Shown: positions 26,652 through 37,450 of the stretch, piece after piece
Layout: every line of letters starts with the position of its first letter
Position numbering within the stretch: the stretch's first letter is position 1
NCBI GenBank assembly: GCA_965229505.1
Contig: OZ245881.1
Location: 3,162,001-3,226,000, forward strand
DNA: 64,000 bases
Direction: 5' to 3'
Source of the DNA: UBA6059 sp040219045
GTDB taxonomy: Bacteria; Bacteroidota; Bacteroidia; Cytophagales; Cyclobacteriaceae
Made by a program: the position numbers and the translations under genes
Notes under the pieces: model-generated
Databases searched by the model: none
What the model was told of the DNA's origin: nothing
What the model saw: the letters and a program-made list of their open reading frames with translations, nothing else

Positions 26652-27399
26652 GCTTATCCCTGATCTCAGCAATCTTATCAAACCTTCGCTGAAGCGATTG
26701 GTGAAACAATATCTGGTCATCAAACACGCCGAACATCTGGTAACCCAAATCATGCAGCCTTTGTACTTTACTCAGGTCGTAAACCTGTATAGCAAGTAGG
26801 AGTTTATTCTTTTCAGCCACTTTAGCAATAGAGGTCACGAGCTCCATCAGTTCCGGATTGTCAAAATCCGCTATCCCGCTGAGCCCCATGCTCAGACTTA
26901 GATCATAGGGGCCAACATAGAGCCCCTTGAGGTGAGGTGTAGCAGCAATGTCTTCCAGGTTCTCTATAGCCTCCTTAGTCTCAATCAGGGCAAAAGGAAC
27001 AACTAATTCGGATGATTTGGATACATAGTCATCCACAATGATTGACGACCTCATCGGGCCAAAGCTCCTTTCTCCGATAGGGGGATAGTAGCAATGGTTG
27101 ACAAAAGCGGTCGTATCGGTATCATTTTTGACCTGAGGGCAGATCAGACCGTGTACCCCTGCATCCAGTAGCTTCATACTCAATCCGCCATCATTTTGCG
27201 GTAGCCGTGCCATAGGGTAAATATCCTGTGGAACGCAACCGATCATCTTAATGACATCTGCATACTCAATCATGCCATGCTGCATGTCGAAGGTAATGGC
27301 ATCAAAAGGCATGCGACTGACCATCTCAGCGGTCCATGGATGATTGAGTCTGAGAAATGCGTTGAACAACGGTTTTCCGGTAGGTAAATCCAAGATCAT
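26644..27399 (-). CDS. HpcH/HpaI-type aldolase
   Basis: A 251-residue class II pyruvate-dependent aldolase family member (HpaI, GarL, YfaU relatives), a TIM barrel that cleaves 2-keto-3-deoxy sugar acids or similar compounds. Visible site elements: FDMQHG (about 38-43, in place of the more common DxEHG), the Arg in MARLPQND (about 63-70), ALIETKEAIENLE with the metal-binding Glu (about 138), and GPYDLSLSMG with the second metal-binding Asp (about 167). Substrate not determinable. It is divergent from the helicase gene. Confidence 0.9.
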   Translation of the reverse strand: MILDLPTGKPLFNAFLRLNHPWTAEMVSRMPFDAITFDMQHGMIEYADVIKMIGCVPQDIYPMARLPQNDGGLSMKLLDAGVHGLICPQVKNDTDTTAFVNHCYYPPIGERSFGPMRSSIIVDDYVSKSSELVVPFALIETKEAIENLEDIAATPHLKGLYVGPYDLSLSMGLSGIADFDNPELMELVTSIAKVAEKNKLLLAIQVYDLSKVQRLHDLGYQMFGVFDDQILFHQSLQRRFDKIAEIRDKLT

Positions 27400-27469
27400 A
27401 GGATCAATTTAATCAGGAAGAGGATGGTCAGCCCAATGACAGCACTAGATTTGCGAGAAATTTGACCGA

Positions 27470-29380
27470 ATGGATATCAACTCCCATCTCAAACACCTAC
27501 TCCGGCTGATTCAAGCTGAGCGCAACGAAGAGGCGGATGCGCATAAGCGGAAGCTGCTCTATACTGACGTGCATGATAGGGTGAAGCAGGGTATTAGCTG
27601 GTATCCCGTAGTGCTGTCTCGTCACTACACCGGTACCGGTGAACGCATGGTGGTGGAGGTAGAGCGCACCAATCAACCATCGACCAGGCATAGTTTTCAA
27701 GGTGGAGCGAGCGTCTCATTTTTTTGTAATCGAGGTGATCAGAAGGATATGTCTGTGACAGGCGTCATCGCATTTGTAAGAGACACTAAGATGAAGGTGG
27801 TCTTGAATATGGATGACCTACCGGAATGGATCAATGACGGCAAGCTCGGCGTGGATCTGGCGTATGATGAGTCGTCATTCAAGGAAATGGAAGGTGCGGT
27901 CAGGCAGGTAATGAAGGCTGGAGACAGCAGGCTGGGGGAGCTGCGCGAGGTGATCTATGGTGCTGTCTCTCCAAGGTTCGAAAAACCTCTGCCAGTAAGC
28001 TTTCCAGCATTAAATGAAGATCAGAACAAGGCACTTCAGAAAGCCATAGCCGCTAAAGATATAGCCCTGGTACATGGCCCTCCGGGTACAGGTAAGACCA
28101 CCACACTGGTGCAGGCGATCAAATACACGGTTGATGTTGAGAAGCAGGTACTGGTATGTACGCCAAGCAATGCCTCTGTTGATTTACTTGTTGAGAAGCT
28201 CGTCGATCAAGGACTCGATGTGTTGAGGATCGGGCATCCTGCGCGGATATCGGAGGTCGCGCTAAGTAGCTCCCTTGATGAGCGGATTGCCAACCACGCA
28301 AGTTTCAAGGACCTCAAGGCTGTCCGAAAGAAGTCCGTGCAAATGAGAGATATGGCTATGAAATACAAGCGGAGCTTTGGGCCCTCCGAGCGACAGCAGC
28401 GCAAGCTTCTGATGCAGGAAGTACGGTACCTGCGGGATGAAGCTGATCTCATAGAGAGATACATTGTACAGTCCCTGCTGGACTCTGCACAAGTGGTGTT
28501 GTCCACACTCGCAGGCTCCAATCATCGGCTACTCAAGTCCAAGACCTTCAAGACACTCTTCATAGATGAAGCTGGTCAGTCATTGGAACCAGCCTGCTGG
28601 ATACCGATCCAGAAGGCGGAGCGAGTGATCATGGCAGGAGATCATCAGCAGTTGCCCCCTACCGTAAAATCTCAGGAGGCGATGCGAGAGGGGTTGGCCT
28701 ATACGCTATTTGAGCGGTTGATGACCGAGCAGTCTGTGGATGTGATGCTGACCAGACAGTATCGTATGCATCCTGAGATCATGGATTTTCCGAGTCAGCA
28801 ATTCTATAAAGGTGAGCTGAGCGCCGATGATAGCGTACTTTCCAGGGCATTCTTGCCAGGCGGCAAGGTAGAGTTTGTGGACACTGCGGGATGTGGGTTT
28901 GATGAGCAGATCAACGAACAGACGCTCAGCACATACAATCCGGATGAAGCAGCCTTGCTGGCTAAGCATATGGGTATCCTCCTATCGGAAAACAGGGCGC
29001 TGGTTGCAAATGAGGAAATGACCATTGGCGTAATTGCCCCTTACAGAGCACAAGTAGAGCGCTTGGAACATGAGCTTGAACCTGTCGCTGAAGAGTTCGA
29101 TATAATGAATAGGCTCTCTGTCAACACTGTTGATAGTTTTCAAGGGCAGGAGCGTGACATTATTTACATTAGCTTAACCAGGTCAAATGATAAGGGCGAG
29201 ATCGGGTTTTTGAAAAATATAAGGCGGATGAATGTGGCCATGACGCGTGCAAAAAGAAAACTGGTGATCATCGGGGATTCGGCGACCCTTGGCGGAGATG
29301 AGTTTTATAATGCTATGGTTGATCACTTCCAGGTTACGGATGCTTACCGAAGCGCTTTCGAGTATTTATATTCAGATTGA
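27470..29380 (+). CDS. Superfamily 1 DNA/RNA helicase (IGHMBP2/UPF1-like)
   Basis: A 636-residue SF1B helicase. An N-terminal beta-barrel-like region (about 1-170) precedes the motor. Motif I VHGPPGTGKTTTL (about 203), Ia VLVCTPSNASVD, II FIDEAGQSLEP, III GDHQQLPPTV, IV RQYRMHPEI, V NTVDSFQGQERDIIY and VI RRMNVAMTRAKRKL are all intact. The DEAG box and the order match the SMUBP-2 type common in Bacteroidota. Role probably nucleic-acid repair or RNA metabolism (inference). A methyltransferase gene begins 3 nt after its stop. Confidence 0.95.
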   Translation: MDINSHLKHLLRLIQAERNEEADAHKRKLLYTDVHDRVKQGISWYPVVLSRHYTGTGERMVVEVERTNQPSTRHSFQGGASVSFFCNRGDQKDMSVTGVIAFVRDTKMKVVLNMDDLPEWINDGKLGVDLAYDESSFKEMEGAVRQVMKAGDSRLGELREVIYGAVSPRFEKPLPVSFPALNEDQNKALQKAIAAKDIALVHGPPGTGKTTTLVQAIKYTVDVEKQVLVCTPSNASVDLLVEKLVDQGLDVLRIGHPARISEVALSSSLDERIANHASFKDLKAVRKKSVQMRDMAMKYKRSFGPSERQQRKLLMQEVRYLRDEADLIERYIVQSLLDSAQVVLSTLAGSNHRLLKSKTFKTLFIDEAGQSLEPACWIPIQKAERVIMAGDHQQLPPTVKSQEAMREGLAYTLFERLMTEQSVDVMLTRQYRMHPEIMDFPSQQFYKGELSADDSVLSRAFLPGGKVEFVDTAGCGFDEQINEQTLSTYNPDEAALLAKHMGILLSENRALVANEEMTIGVIAPYRAQVERLEHELEPVAEEFDIMNRLSVNTVDSFQGQERDIIYISLTRSNDKGEIGFLKNIRRMNVAMTRAKRKLVIIGDSATLGGDEFYNAMVDHFQVTDAYRSAFEYLYSD

Positions 29381-29383
29381 AGA

Positions 29384-30097
29384 ATGAATTCACCTATGTC
29401 AAGCACCCAAAACGATCCGCTTGGAGCAGCTGTCCATGATTATCATAATCAGAAAGACAGAGGTCCTTTGATGATCAATACTTCTTACGGAGGACCAGAG
29501 GAGATGCCCGTTGAAGTATATTTCAGAGACTTTGATGACATGCCAGATTTAGAGCAGATAGCACTAGATCAGTGCGATGTAAAAGTGCTTGATGTTGGGG
29601 CCTGTGCAGGAGCACATTCATTATTTCTGCAAGGTCAGGGACATCAGGTGACGGCTCTCGACAACTCTGCGGGTTGCATAGCGACACTTAAGGATCGAGG
29701 GATAAAAAAAGTCGTGAGGGGGGATTTCTTCTCACTTCCCAGGTCAAACTACGGTACGATCCTCATGATGATGAATGGTCTTGGTCTGTCAGGAAACCTC
29801 AGCAACCTTGTACCTACGCTCAATCATATGAAGACATTACTCCGACCCGGTGGATTTGCGTTAGCGGATTCTTCTGATATCTCGTACCTCTATGAGGATA
29901 CTCCTAAGCCTATCAACAAATACTACGGCGAGTTGAGCTTCCAGTTTGAGTACAATGGACAAAAGGGAGAATGGTTTGATTGGCTCTATATCGACCTGGA
30001 CACGCTAGAGCAGCAGGTAGCTATTGCTGGATGGTCGATGGAAGTGCTTTATACTTCAGAAAATGGTGCTTTTCTAGTGAGGATGTGGCCTGTTTGA
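29384..30097 (+). CDS. Class I SAM-dependent methyltransferase
   Basis: A 237-residue methyltransferase. Motif I is VKVLDVGACAGAHSLFLQ (about 66-83), followed by the acidic end of strand 2 in VTALDNSAGC, GDFFSL, and a motif IV region TILMMMNGLGLSG. The substrate is unknown; the small-molecule type is likely from the compact Rossmann fold. It follows the helicase with 3 nt between stop and start, suggesting co-transcription. It is convergent with the GT-C gene (8 nt between stops). Confidence 0.85.
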   Translation: MNSPMSSTQNDPLGAAVHDYHNQKDRGPLMINTSYGGPEEMPVEVYFRDFDDMPDLEQIALDQCDVKVLDVGACAGAHSLFLQGQGHQVTALDNSAGCIATLKDRGIKKVVRGDFFSLPRSNYGTILMMMNGLGLSGNLSNLVPTLNHMKTLLRPGGFALADSSDISYLYEDTPKPINKYYGELSFQFEYNGQKGEWFDWLYIDLDTLEQQVAIAGWSMEVLYTSENGAFLVRMWPV

Positions 30098-30105
30098 AAT
30101 AAATA

Positions 30106-31656
30106 TCACTTGGTTAGCGGAAGTAAATCAATTTTTTTAAGAGATTCCCGATCAGGGTTGACCCAATAAATGAGCTTCCGATTAACGCTCGGATAAAACT
30201 TTGAAAGTTTATAGCCCCAATTGAATCCGACGATTGCAAATTGATTAGGGTTTTCAAGATAAGCTTTCGAGACTAGTGGAATAAGCTTGGGTTGTCTTGT
30301 TCTGGACATTTTGCCAATAGTTAATAATTCGTACCCAGTAAAGTAGTTGATCTGATATTCCAATAAATCGTTCCTAACGATTACATTCTTCACTCCCTTC
30401 GCTTGTAATGTTAGTATTAGATTTTGGATGATTTGATTGTCTGTAATTGGATTATCCATCACCGGGGGCTCACTTATTCCATCCAACGATTCGACGTGCA
30501 TCTGAGAGAATTTAGTATAGTTGGGAACAAACCAAAGGTTAGCAACCAACAAACTCATAAGTAGAGCAATAACAAAATTCTGATAAGACTGACTACCTCT
30601 TGCCACAGAGACTACAAGTAAAAAGAAAAGAACGAAAGAGCAAGGGAGCAAATAACGAGGATTAGGGTTTATGAGCACTCCCACCATAGACGCTGGCAAT
30701 AGGAGAATGACGAGAGCTTCCTTATAACATCGAAAATAAACTTGATAGAGAGAATAGCCTACAACGGTTAGGGCAATCAGCCAAATTATTAATGAATGAG
30801 CGGCTATTGTCTTTGCGTGACTGAGATATAAATAATATAGTCCATGTAAATGGTGATTTATTGCTTTGATGAAAGCTAGTGGGTCATCAATAATATGATC
30901 AAAGTTCAGGGGAGGCTGTGTCCATACTACGAATAGGTCTTGTTTATAAATGAATAAGCAAAGCCAAATAATTGAGCCGGTAAGCAATGCCAATCCCCAC
31001 TTACCAACCAGTTTATTAGGCATTACTCCATTAATAATGGGTAATAGGATAACGGATAAAAGCGTGGTAGGAAACCATAAGGGCTGGGCTTCATAGATGA
31101 GCGCAAGTAGTACACCGATCAGGCCCCAAAACCAATTATTAGATTTATATCTGGATACCACCAGCAGATATATCACTAATGAAGAAAATAAAAGAGCAGT
31201 AAGATAGCCTCCACGAGCTTTCATAGACCACACCATCCAGGTCGGCAGTGTAATAAGCACTAACATAACTATTGTGGACATCACAAAATTTTTCTTAGTT
31301 AAGTGATGGGTTGTAAGCACAAATAAAACCAGTGACGCACACCACAGCAGGAGCATTGGTAGCTTTATGGCTAGTACTGTTGTCCCAAACAGGCTAATCC
31401 CGAGAGCAATAAGTAAAACCTCAACTAAGGAAAACCCATACGTCTGGCCATAAAAGTATAGGGGGAACTCTCCTGATAACATGTCGATCCCCATTAAACC
31501 GACTACTGCCTCATCACCATCCAGATAGAAAACATTGGTTTTATAAAAGAAAAACCGATAGAGGAATGTGAGTGAGACACATAATGCGATCAGGATTATG
31601 CGTTGTGATCTGTCCGATAAGTTTAAGTGAGCTCGAATGTTCAATTGTACATTCAT
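30106..31656 (-). CDS. GT-C type membrane glycosyltransferase
   Basis: A 516-residue polytopic membrane protein with about ten TM helices. The first luminal/periplasmic loop has FYLDGDEAVVGLMGIDMLSGE, the acidic D-x-D/E catalytic motif of the GT-C fold (ArnT/PMT/PilO relatives), and a soluble C-terminal part (about 420-516). Such enzymes take sugars from polyprenyl-phosphate donors and transfer them to acceptors outside the cytoplasmic membrane. It lies 49 nt downstream of the 1914-residue secreted protein gene on the same strand, so the pair may be co-transcribed. The block from here to about 39.4 kb looks more AT-rich than its flanks. Confidence 0.8.
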   Translation of the reverse strand: MNVQLNIRAHLNLSDRSQRIILIALCVSLTFLYRFFFYKTNVFYLDGDEAVVGLMGIDMLSGEFPLYFYGQTYGFSLVEVLLIALGISLFGTTVLAIKLPMLLLWCASLVLFVLTTHHLTKKNFVMSTIVMLVLITLPTWMVWSMKARGGYLTALLFSSLVIYLLVVSRYKSNNWFWGLIGVLLALIYEAQPLWFPTTLLSVILLPIINGVMPNKLVGKWGLALLTGSIIWLCLFIYKQDLFVVWTQPPLNFDHIIDDPLAFIKAINHHLHGLYYLYLSHAKTIAAHSLIIWLIALTVVGYSLYQVYFRCYKEALVILLLPASMVGVLINPNPRYLLPCSFVLFFLLVVSVARGSQSYQNFVIALLMSLLVANLWFVPNYTKFSQMHVESLDGISEPPVMDNPITDNQIIQNLILTLQAKGVKNVIVRNDLLEYQINYFTGYELLTIGKMSRTRQPKLIPLVSKAYLENPNQFAIVGFNWGYKLSKFYPSVNRKLIYWVNPDRESLKKIDLLPLTK

Positions 31657-31705
31657 TTAAGAGGTTTGCTCACTCATTATTTTCCCACTCAATTTTGTCA
31701 TAAAT

Positions 31706-34700
31706 TCAATCCTGCTTTATGAATTTAAGCGCAGTGATGCCATGGTTATTTCTGATAAGGATAATGTAGACCCCAGGATCGAAATTTGATAGGTCGATCT
31801 CCTTGAACTCCTCATCAATAGACATCTCTCCGACCAGCTTTCCGTCTGGCTTGAGTATCCACGCCTTAGCAGAGCCAATTATTTCAAGCGGAGACTTCAA
31901 AGTTACACTGGCTAATGCAGGATTTGGATAGAGTAGATACCCGTTATTATTCTGATTAATGCCAAGTACAACTTCTGCTGTATCGCTGACCTGGTTAATG
32001 ATGATATAGGACAGCTCGCCGTAATCCTCACCATCATACGGCCTTAAATAAACCGAATCGACAATTGTTTTTGATTCAAATGGCGCGTATTCCAAATCTG
32101 TCAGGTTAGATAAAAGATATACAACTCCCTCAATGATCGTAGCGTCAGCATTCATTAAGAAGCCATGATCGGGTAACCTGATAAACTCCAGGGCCTTGTC
32201 ATCAAGACTGTCTTCATCGGTGAACGCTACCGAAATCAAATCCTGACCAATTGTCAGTGTTTCACCATTGAAAGCATCTAATGTGATACTTGTAAATACA
32301 GGAATGAGGTTCGGTTCTTCGATTACCTCTTCCTCTATTGGGTTTTCTTCTTCATCCGGCTCTGTATCTTCTTCCTGATCCTCGTCCTCTGAATTTTCAT
32401 CTTCTACATTTTCCTCATCATTGTCGTCTTCTTCATTTTCTTCATCATCAACCGTTTCCTCGTCCTCGTCTGTAGTTTCCTCGTCCTCGTTATTATCATC
32501 CACTTGCTCTTCTTCTTCGGGGATAGGTGCTTCAAGCACCTCGACTGAAAAATCCTGAGTGTCCCTGGCACCTTCCAGATCAACTATTGCCAGTTGCAAC
32601 CTGTGGGTTCCAATTTGATCAATGCCAGGTGAAAACACTATTTTCAATCCTTCAATGCTTACCCATCCACTTACATCATTTTCAAGACCAATAAGGTCTA
32701 ATTCAATTTCATCACCCTCATCAATATCCATAAAGTCAGATGGAGCTATTTCAATGATCAGTATTGTGTCTTGCATGATTGACATGTCGTCAAACTCCCT
32801 GATCAAGACTGGTGGGTCATTTACATTCAGTACTTCGATCAATGCGCTGTGAGCTACCTGATTGCCTACATCATCGCTAAAACGAATAATCGTATTATAC
32901 CGACCGACATTGTCATTTGTAGGAGTACCCTCAAGCTTAGTTAGCCTGACACTAAGCCATTCCGACAACTTACTATTACTGAGATCAACTTCTGGTATAA
33001 GATTATCAGGATTGTTAATTATTGTATAATAGGGGATGCTAAGTTTTTGATTTTGTTTGATGCTAAACTCAGCTGGCGCATCTGGCTTAAGAGATATGGG
33101 GTCACGGGAGGCATTAATTGTGACTTTCATTTCATAATGAGCCACAATTGAGTCACCCGCCATTACTAAGTAGCTTAATTTATCAGCTCCTTTTTTGTCC
33201 GCGAAAGTTACAAAGTGAACTATTGTTGTGTCCGTGGAAAATACGTTTTGAGCATTTGCAGCAAGGCCATTTATCATTAAAGAGCCTTTAACTGGAAGAT
33301 CAATTACCTGAAATGAGATTGGTTCGTGATCTGTCATCTGAGTCTGACTTAGCAAAGTAGAGTTCTCAATTAAAACAGACTGATCTTCGTCCACCTCAAC
33401 AAAAGTCTGGAGTGGAGGTATTTTGCGGTAAGATATTCCCGATAGGATGAAGTCCTCCGAATCCACAAACAAGTTGAACTCGCCATCTTCTATGAAGGCT
33501 CTTTTGCTTTTGCTGAATTCGTTAAGCTCATTGTTGGGGTTCAATTCCCAGCCGAGAATTTCGGGGCTCGATTCGACCCTTACATCAGCTATTATTTGTT
33601 GCCCAAGGCCGATTGTATCAGCGTAGATTTCTAATTGATACAACCCTTTTTCAATTTCTAATTCCAATTCTAGATCACTACCGCGAATACCAGTACCAAA
33701 CGGAATTTCCCGTTCAGCCGAAGATTTTACTTGTTCCCCTAACTCAAGAAAAGTTATACCAGGAGAGAATAATTGATTGTCAGAACTCCATCCACCGTCA
33801 CCGCCCAAATCTATATTGTGTTCTGACGGATTTTTTTGAGATCGGAATATGTCAAGCGTATGTGAAAGTACAAGCCCTGAATAGTCAAGTTCAATGGAGC
33901 CGTGGTGAGCATTATCATTCGAATAAGATAAAATAAAAATAACATTTCGAGTTTCTGATGCCGGTATAAGGAGTGGTAATTCTTCGTTTTCCAGTGTGAT
34001 TCCAATCCCTTCTGAGCTTGTTAAACGGATGAAGCGTGCGTCGTTGGTCTCGCTTAGGTTGGAAATCGAGACTTGAATGCGATCCTGAGAAAAAGGATCG
34101 ATATTGATAATCGTGTCACTGATGGTCATAACTACCGGATCGAAGGGTGACGAAGCTATATCTTGTCGACCAAGAAAAGAGAGTACCTCCATTGATGTAA
34201 GCTCTGGAGAGCCTCCCTGATCTCCAGATCCATTTGCTACATACAAACTATTGTTATTGACAATAGCCTGAGTACCATGACGAGAATCCTGCAGGGTTGC
34301 CAGGCTTCTCCAGGTCAATGTATTTAGGTCAAGCGCTTCCGTAGCAGATTTAGCCTCGGTCTCATCTTCCCCTCCAGCAACGATCAGTTGGTCATAGACG
34401 ATACCGCCAAATGCCCCGGCCCTTCCGGTAGGAAGATTACTCTCATCAGGCAGTGTCGACCATTCATTTTTTTCAAAATCGAAGATATCAACTTCCATAA
34501 TCGTGGGTGCGAAATATGACTCCTGACCTGACCTGCGACCCCCTGCTACGTAGATTTTGTTGTCATGATGCGCTGCAAAGAAATGATCGCGTGCGTTTGG
34601 GATGTCTGACAAAACCTCCCACTCATTGCTTCTTAAATCAAATCGGTCAACCCAATTAACCCACCCAGAGACATGACCATTTTGAATCCCGGAAATCAGA

Positions 34701-37450
34701 TAAAGATAATCTCCGATTACCACACTGCCTGCTGCCCCTCTGGGACGAGAAATGCTTGGTCCTTCATACCATTGATCAGATTGAACATCATAAATGTAGA
34801 TATTATCCACAGGTGTCTCGTTAGGGAAGGCACCAGTAAGGGCTCCAGCGACATAGACCAGCCCGCTGACTTCTACGGCTTGAAAGTGATGCAACTCAAT
34901 GGGGGGGCTGCTACCTTGATTCCAGGTGTTGCTTTGCGTGTCATATATTGAAACGGACTTTATGCCTCTTCCTCCAAGTGAAACAAATTTATCCCCAACT
35001 TGTACGAAAGAGTTTTCATGTCTGGCTAATGGTTCATTAGTTGATTGCTGGTAAGCCCAGGATCCCAATAATTGATTTTGGAAACTCTTTACTTCAATAT
35101 AATCCCATGTGGCAGTAAAGGATTCGTCAAGGTCTCCAGACGATCCAAATATTCCCACCGCTATTGGGTCTTCGTTGATGAAACTCGGTAGATCGATCGA
35201 CCCTATTCTTATGAAATTTTCACCATTGTCGGAATAGTTAAGATGAACCGATTGGTTGCCATTATCAAAAATCATTTGAAGGTCTAAGACCTCTGTGAGA
35301 GGGGAACTTAATTCGATAGTTGATATTTCCGGAGAAGACTCCTCCTCTGACACAATTCGGAATGCAGGAACACCCTGATTGGCATTTATTTCTAGTGATA
35401 TATAATTGTCTTGATCACCTCGACCTACATATAAACCATAAGCTTGATTTTTGAAAGTGGTAAGATTGCTAAAAGGGCCTTGAATGCGACAGCTTACCTG
35501 AAAAAGAGCTTCTTCACCAGGAATATCAATTCCAAATTGGAAAGCGTTTTTTTGATTATTAATTAGTCCGAGTGAGGTTCCATCGCCAATTTCATCGATA
35601 GTGAATTTTAAACCTGCTCCACCAACTGTCATCTGAGTAGGGTCAAATAGATTGTTGTACAAATTGATGCCATCACTCATTATTCCAGTGAACCCCCACC
35701 CCCTGATCCCTCCGTCATTTTCATTATCAAAATCCAGCCTGTGTGGGAAAGGAGTAGCATTACCATTCGTCGCATCAAGGGGGAAGTAGTCATCGATATC
35801 TGGAATCTGATCATTGTCATCATCTGTATCCAATAAGTCAGACACCAAATCTCCATCGAAATCACTGGGAAGATGAGCTGGATTGCAGGGATCTGTATCA
35901 TTTTCTTCCTCATCAAGATTAGTATATCCATCACCATCAGCATCCTGGTCGGAGTTTGAAAGATCACAAACTCCAACAGAAAAATCGACTGGATCAAGAA
36001 CTGTGATGTTATCACCAGCGTAATTGCATACCCATATGGTTCCTGGGAACACATCAAAATCACCCTGCGCAGTTACGTCTAGGGGGATTGTTCCAATACC
36101 AGAAGCCAGAACTGTAAACTCATCTTCATTTTGAGAGGTACTGAACCTTAGCAAAGTCCCATCAAAAGCTACCGTTATTAAATCGCCTATTAGTCCACCA
36201 TCAAAATTGGAAGCAACGTACTGGGCGAGTCCATTTGTTGATTCAGGGTAGGTGGCCAGAGCATTATCCGCTTGACCAGGAATAAGGTATTCACAAGATG
36301 GGTCTTCCAGGCCCTCTTCTACAGGACTCTGTGGATTCGTCTCATTAAAATGATTTAGACGATTTGACCTGGTAGGGTTTGGATGTCCACCATAATAACC
36401 TTTGTAAGCAACGTAGTGAAGGTTGTCAGGATATGATTCGGAAGAATTTTCATTGATATCGTTGGAGCAATCGTTGATTGGAGGGCCACCCCAACCCTTG
36501 TTTGGTCCATTATCGACAGTATATATTAACCCATTGTCGGTGACCAGCACATCATAAGCGTTTCTCCAGCCTGACGAATAGATCTGAACCGGACTGTCAT
36601 AAGTTAGCATAGCCTGGTTTTTCCCATTATTGCCTCCGAAAGGATCGTTGGTGTCTTGATAACCAATTTCAGAAGTCTCATTAGCTCTTGACTCATCATC
36701 TAAAGTGGGGAGATCGTAAACGTATTGGCCGCCTATCGGATCAGTTTTTACTGGCATTGACTCTAGTCGTGAGAGATCTACCGACAAAAGTGCTGCTGAA
36801 TAAGCGTACTCGGCTATGAAGGTAAAATTATTAGATGGTGCACCTTGATTAGTATTCCCTCCTGAGGTTACAAGAAGTTGGTTCTCGGCCATAAGATAAT
36901 CCAGGCCATTTTGAGAATGGTTTTCTTCAGATCTTGGGAGTCCACGTACAAGGTCGATTTTCTCCCAATTTCCCTCAGGGGTTCTATATATTTTGGAGAT
37001 TATTCCGGAATTGGTGTCAAGGTTTGTGTCTGCTTTTCCACCACCACCAATTCTAGGGTCAGAAGAAGTCACGAATATCACAGTGCTGTCAGGAGTCCCT
37101 AGTAATAGGATACCAGTGACCTGTCTACCAATTATGCTCTCGTTCAAAATGCCATCATCATCGTAATTAGGCATTTCATAAACGAGGCTTATGATTTCTT
37201 CATCGGTCACACTATATCCACCCTCATCTGTCCTTTCAATATCAAATATCTTGATTAGACCATTTTGTTCAGAGACGTATAACCGCCCATCTTTTCCAAA
37301 CTGTAGCGAGGTTGGATTGGCAAGCCCGGAAATATTTAAGGTCTTTTTGTAAAACCCGATTGATTGTGCTTGCACGACTTGATTAAGACTTACTAAAGCC
37401 AGAATATAAGTCATTAAATGTATTTTCAACCAAGGCTTACATAACAACAT
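31706..37450 (-). CDS. Giant multidomain T9SS-secreted protein
   Basis: 1914 residues. A signal peptide (ends QVVQAQ, about residue 29) precedes a glucose/sorbosone-dehydrogenase-like propeller (about 30-490), thrombospondin type-3-like calcium repeats (DQDADGDGYTNLDEEENDTD, about 500-560), a laminin-G-like region (about 575-795), a run of Kelch repeats (about 800-1095), an Ig-like segment, a malectin-like region (about 1215-1350), cadherin-like parts (about 1360-1640), a highly acidic Glu/Asp linker (about 1643-1710), and a type A sorting domain (YLLYPNPA to KFIKQD, about 1838-1914). Probably a cell-surface or released adhesin or carbohydrate-active protein. No catalytic residues could be assigned with confidence. 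Confidence 0.85.
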   Translation of the reverse strand: MLLCKPWLKIHLMTYILALVSLNQVVQAQSIGFYKKTLNISGLANPTSLQFGKDGRLYVSEQNGLIKIFDIERTDEGGYSVTDEEIISLVYEMPNYDDDGILNESIIGRQVTGILLLGTPDSTVIFVTSSDPRIGGGGKADTNLDTNSGIISKIYRTPEGNWEKIDLVRGLPRSEENHSQNGLDYLMAENQLLVTSGGNTNQGAPSNNFTFIAEYAYSAALLSVDLSRLESMPVKTDPIGGQYVYDLPTLDDESRANETSEIGYQDTNDPFGGNNGKNQAMLTYDSPVQIYSSGWRNAYDVLVTDNGLIYTVDNGPNKGWGGPPINDCSNDINENSSESYPDNLHYVAYKGYYGGHPNPTRSNRLNHFNETNPQSPVEEGLEDPSCEYLIPGQADNALATYPESTNGLAQYVASNFDGGLIGDLITVAFDGTLLRFSTSQNEDEFTVLASGIGTIPLDVTAQGDFDVFPGTIWVCNYAGDNITVLDPVDFSVGVCDLSNSDQDADGDGYTNLDEEENDTDPCNPAHLPSDFDGDLVSDLLDTDDDNDQIPDIDDYFPLDATNGNATPFPHRLDFDNENDGGIRGWGFTGIMSDGINLYNNLFDPTQMTVGGAGLKFTIDEIGDGTSLGLINNQKNAFQFGIDIPGEEALFQVSCRIQGPFSNLTTFKNQAYGLYVGRGDQDNYISLEINANQGVPAFRIVSEEESSPEISTIELSSPLTEVLDLQMIFDNGNQSVHLNYSDNGENFIRIGSIDLPSFINEDPIAVGIFGSSGDLDESFTATWDYIEVKSFQNQLLGSWAYQQSTNEPLARHENSFVQVGDKFVSLGGRGIKSVSIYDTQSNTWNQGSSPPIELHHFQAVEVSGLVYVAGALTGAFPNETPVDNIYIYDVQSDQWYEGPSISRPRGAAGSVVIGDYLYLISGIQNGHVSGWVNWVDRFDLRSNEWEVLSDIPNARDHFFAAHHDNKIYVAGGRRSGQESYFAPTIMEVDIFDFEKNEWSTLPDESNLPTGRAGAFGGIVYDQLIVAGGEDETEAKSATEALDLNTLTWRSLATLQDSRHGTQAIVNNNSLYVANGSGDQGGSPELTSMEVLSFLGRQDIASSPFDPVVMTISDTIINIDPFSQDRIQVSISNLSETNDARFIRLTSSEGIGITLENEELPLLIPASETRNVIFILSYSNDNAHHGSIELDYSGLVLSHTLDIFRSQKNPSEHNIDLGGDGGWSSDNQLFSPGITFLELGEQVKSSAEREIPFGTGIRGSDLELELEIEKGLYQLEIYADTIGLGQQIIADVRVESSPEILGWELNPNNELNEFSKSKRAFIEDGEFNLFVDSEDFILSGISYRKIPPLQTFVEVDEDQSVLIENSTLLSQTQMTDHEPISFQVIDLPVKGSLMINGLAANAQNVFSTDTTIVHFVTFADKKGADKLSYLVMAGDSIVAHYEMKVTINASRDPISLKPDAPAEFSIKQNQKLSIPYYTIINNPDNLIPEVDLSNSKLSEWLSVRLTKLEGTPTNDNVGRYNTIIRFSDDVGNQVAHSALIEVLNVNDPPVLIREFDDMSIMQDTILIIEIAPSDFMDIDEGDEIELDLIGLENDVSGWVSIEGLKIVFSPGIDQIGTHRLQLAIVDLEGARDTQDFSVEVLEAPIPEEEEQVDDNNEDEETTDEDEETVDDEENEEDDNDEENVEDENSEDEDQEEDTEPDEEENPIEEEVIEEPNLIPVFTSITLDAFNGETLTIGQDLISVAFTDEDSLDDKALEFIRLPDHGFLMNADATIIEGVVYLLSNLTDLEYAPFESKTIVDSVYLRPYDGEDYGELSYIIINQVSDTAEVVLGINQNNNGYLLYPNPALASVTLKSPLEIIGSAKAWILKPDGKLVGEMSIDEEFKEIDLSNFDPGVYIILIRNNHGITALKFIKQD

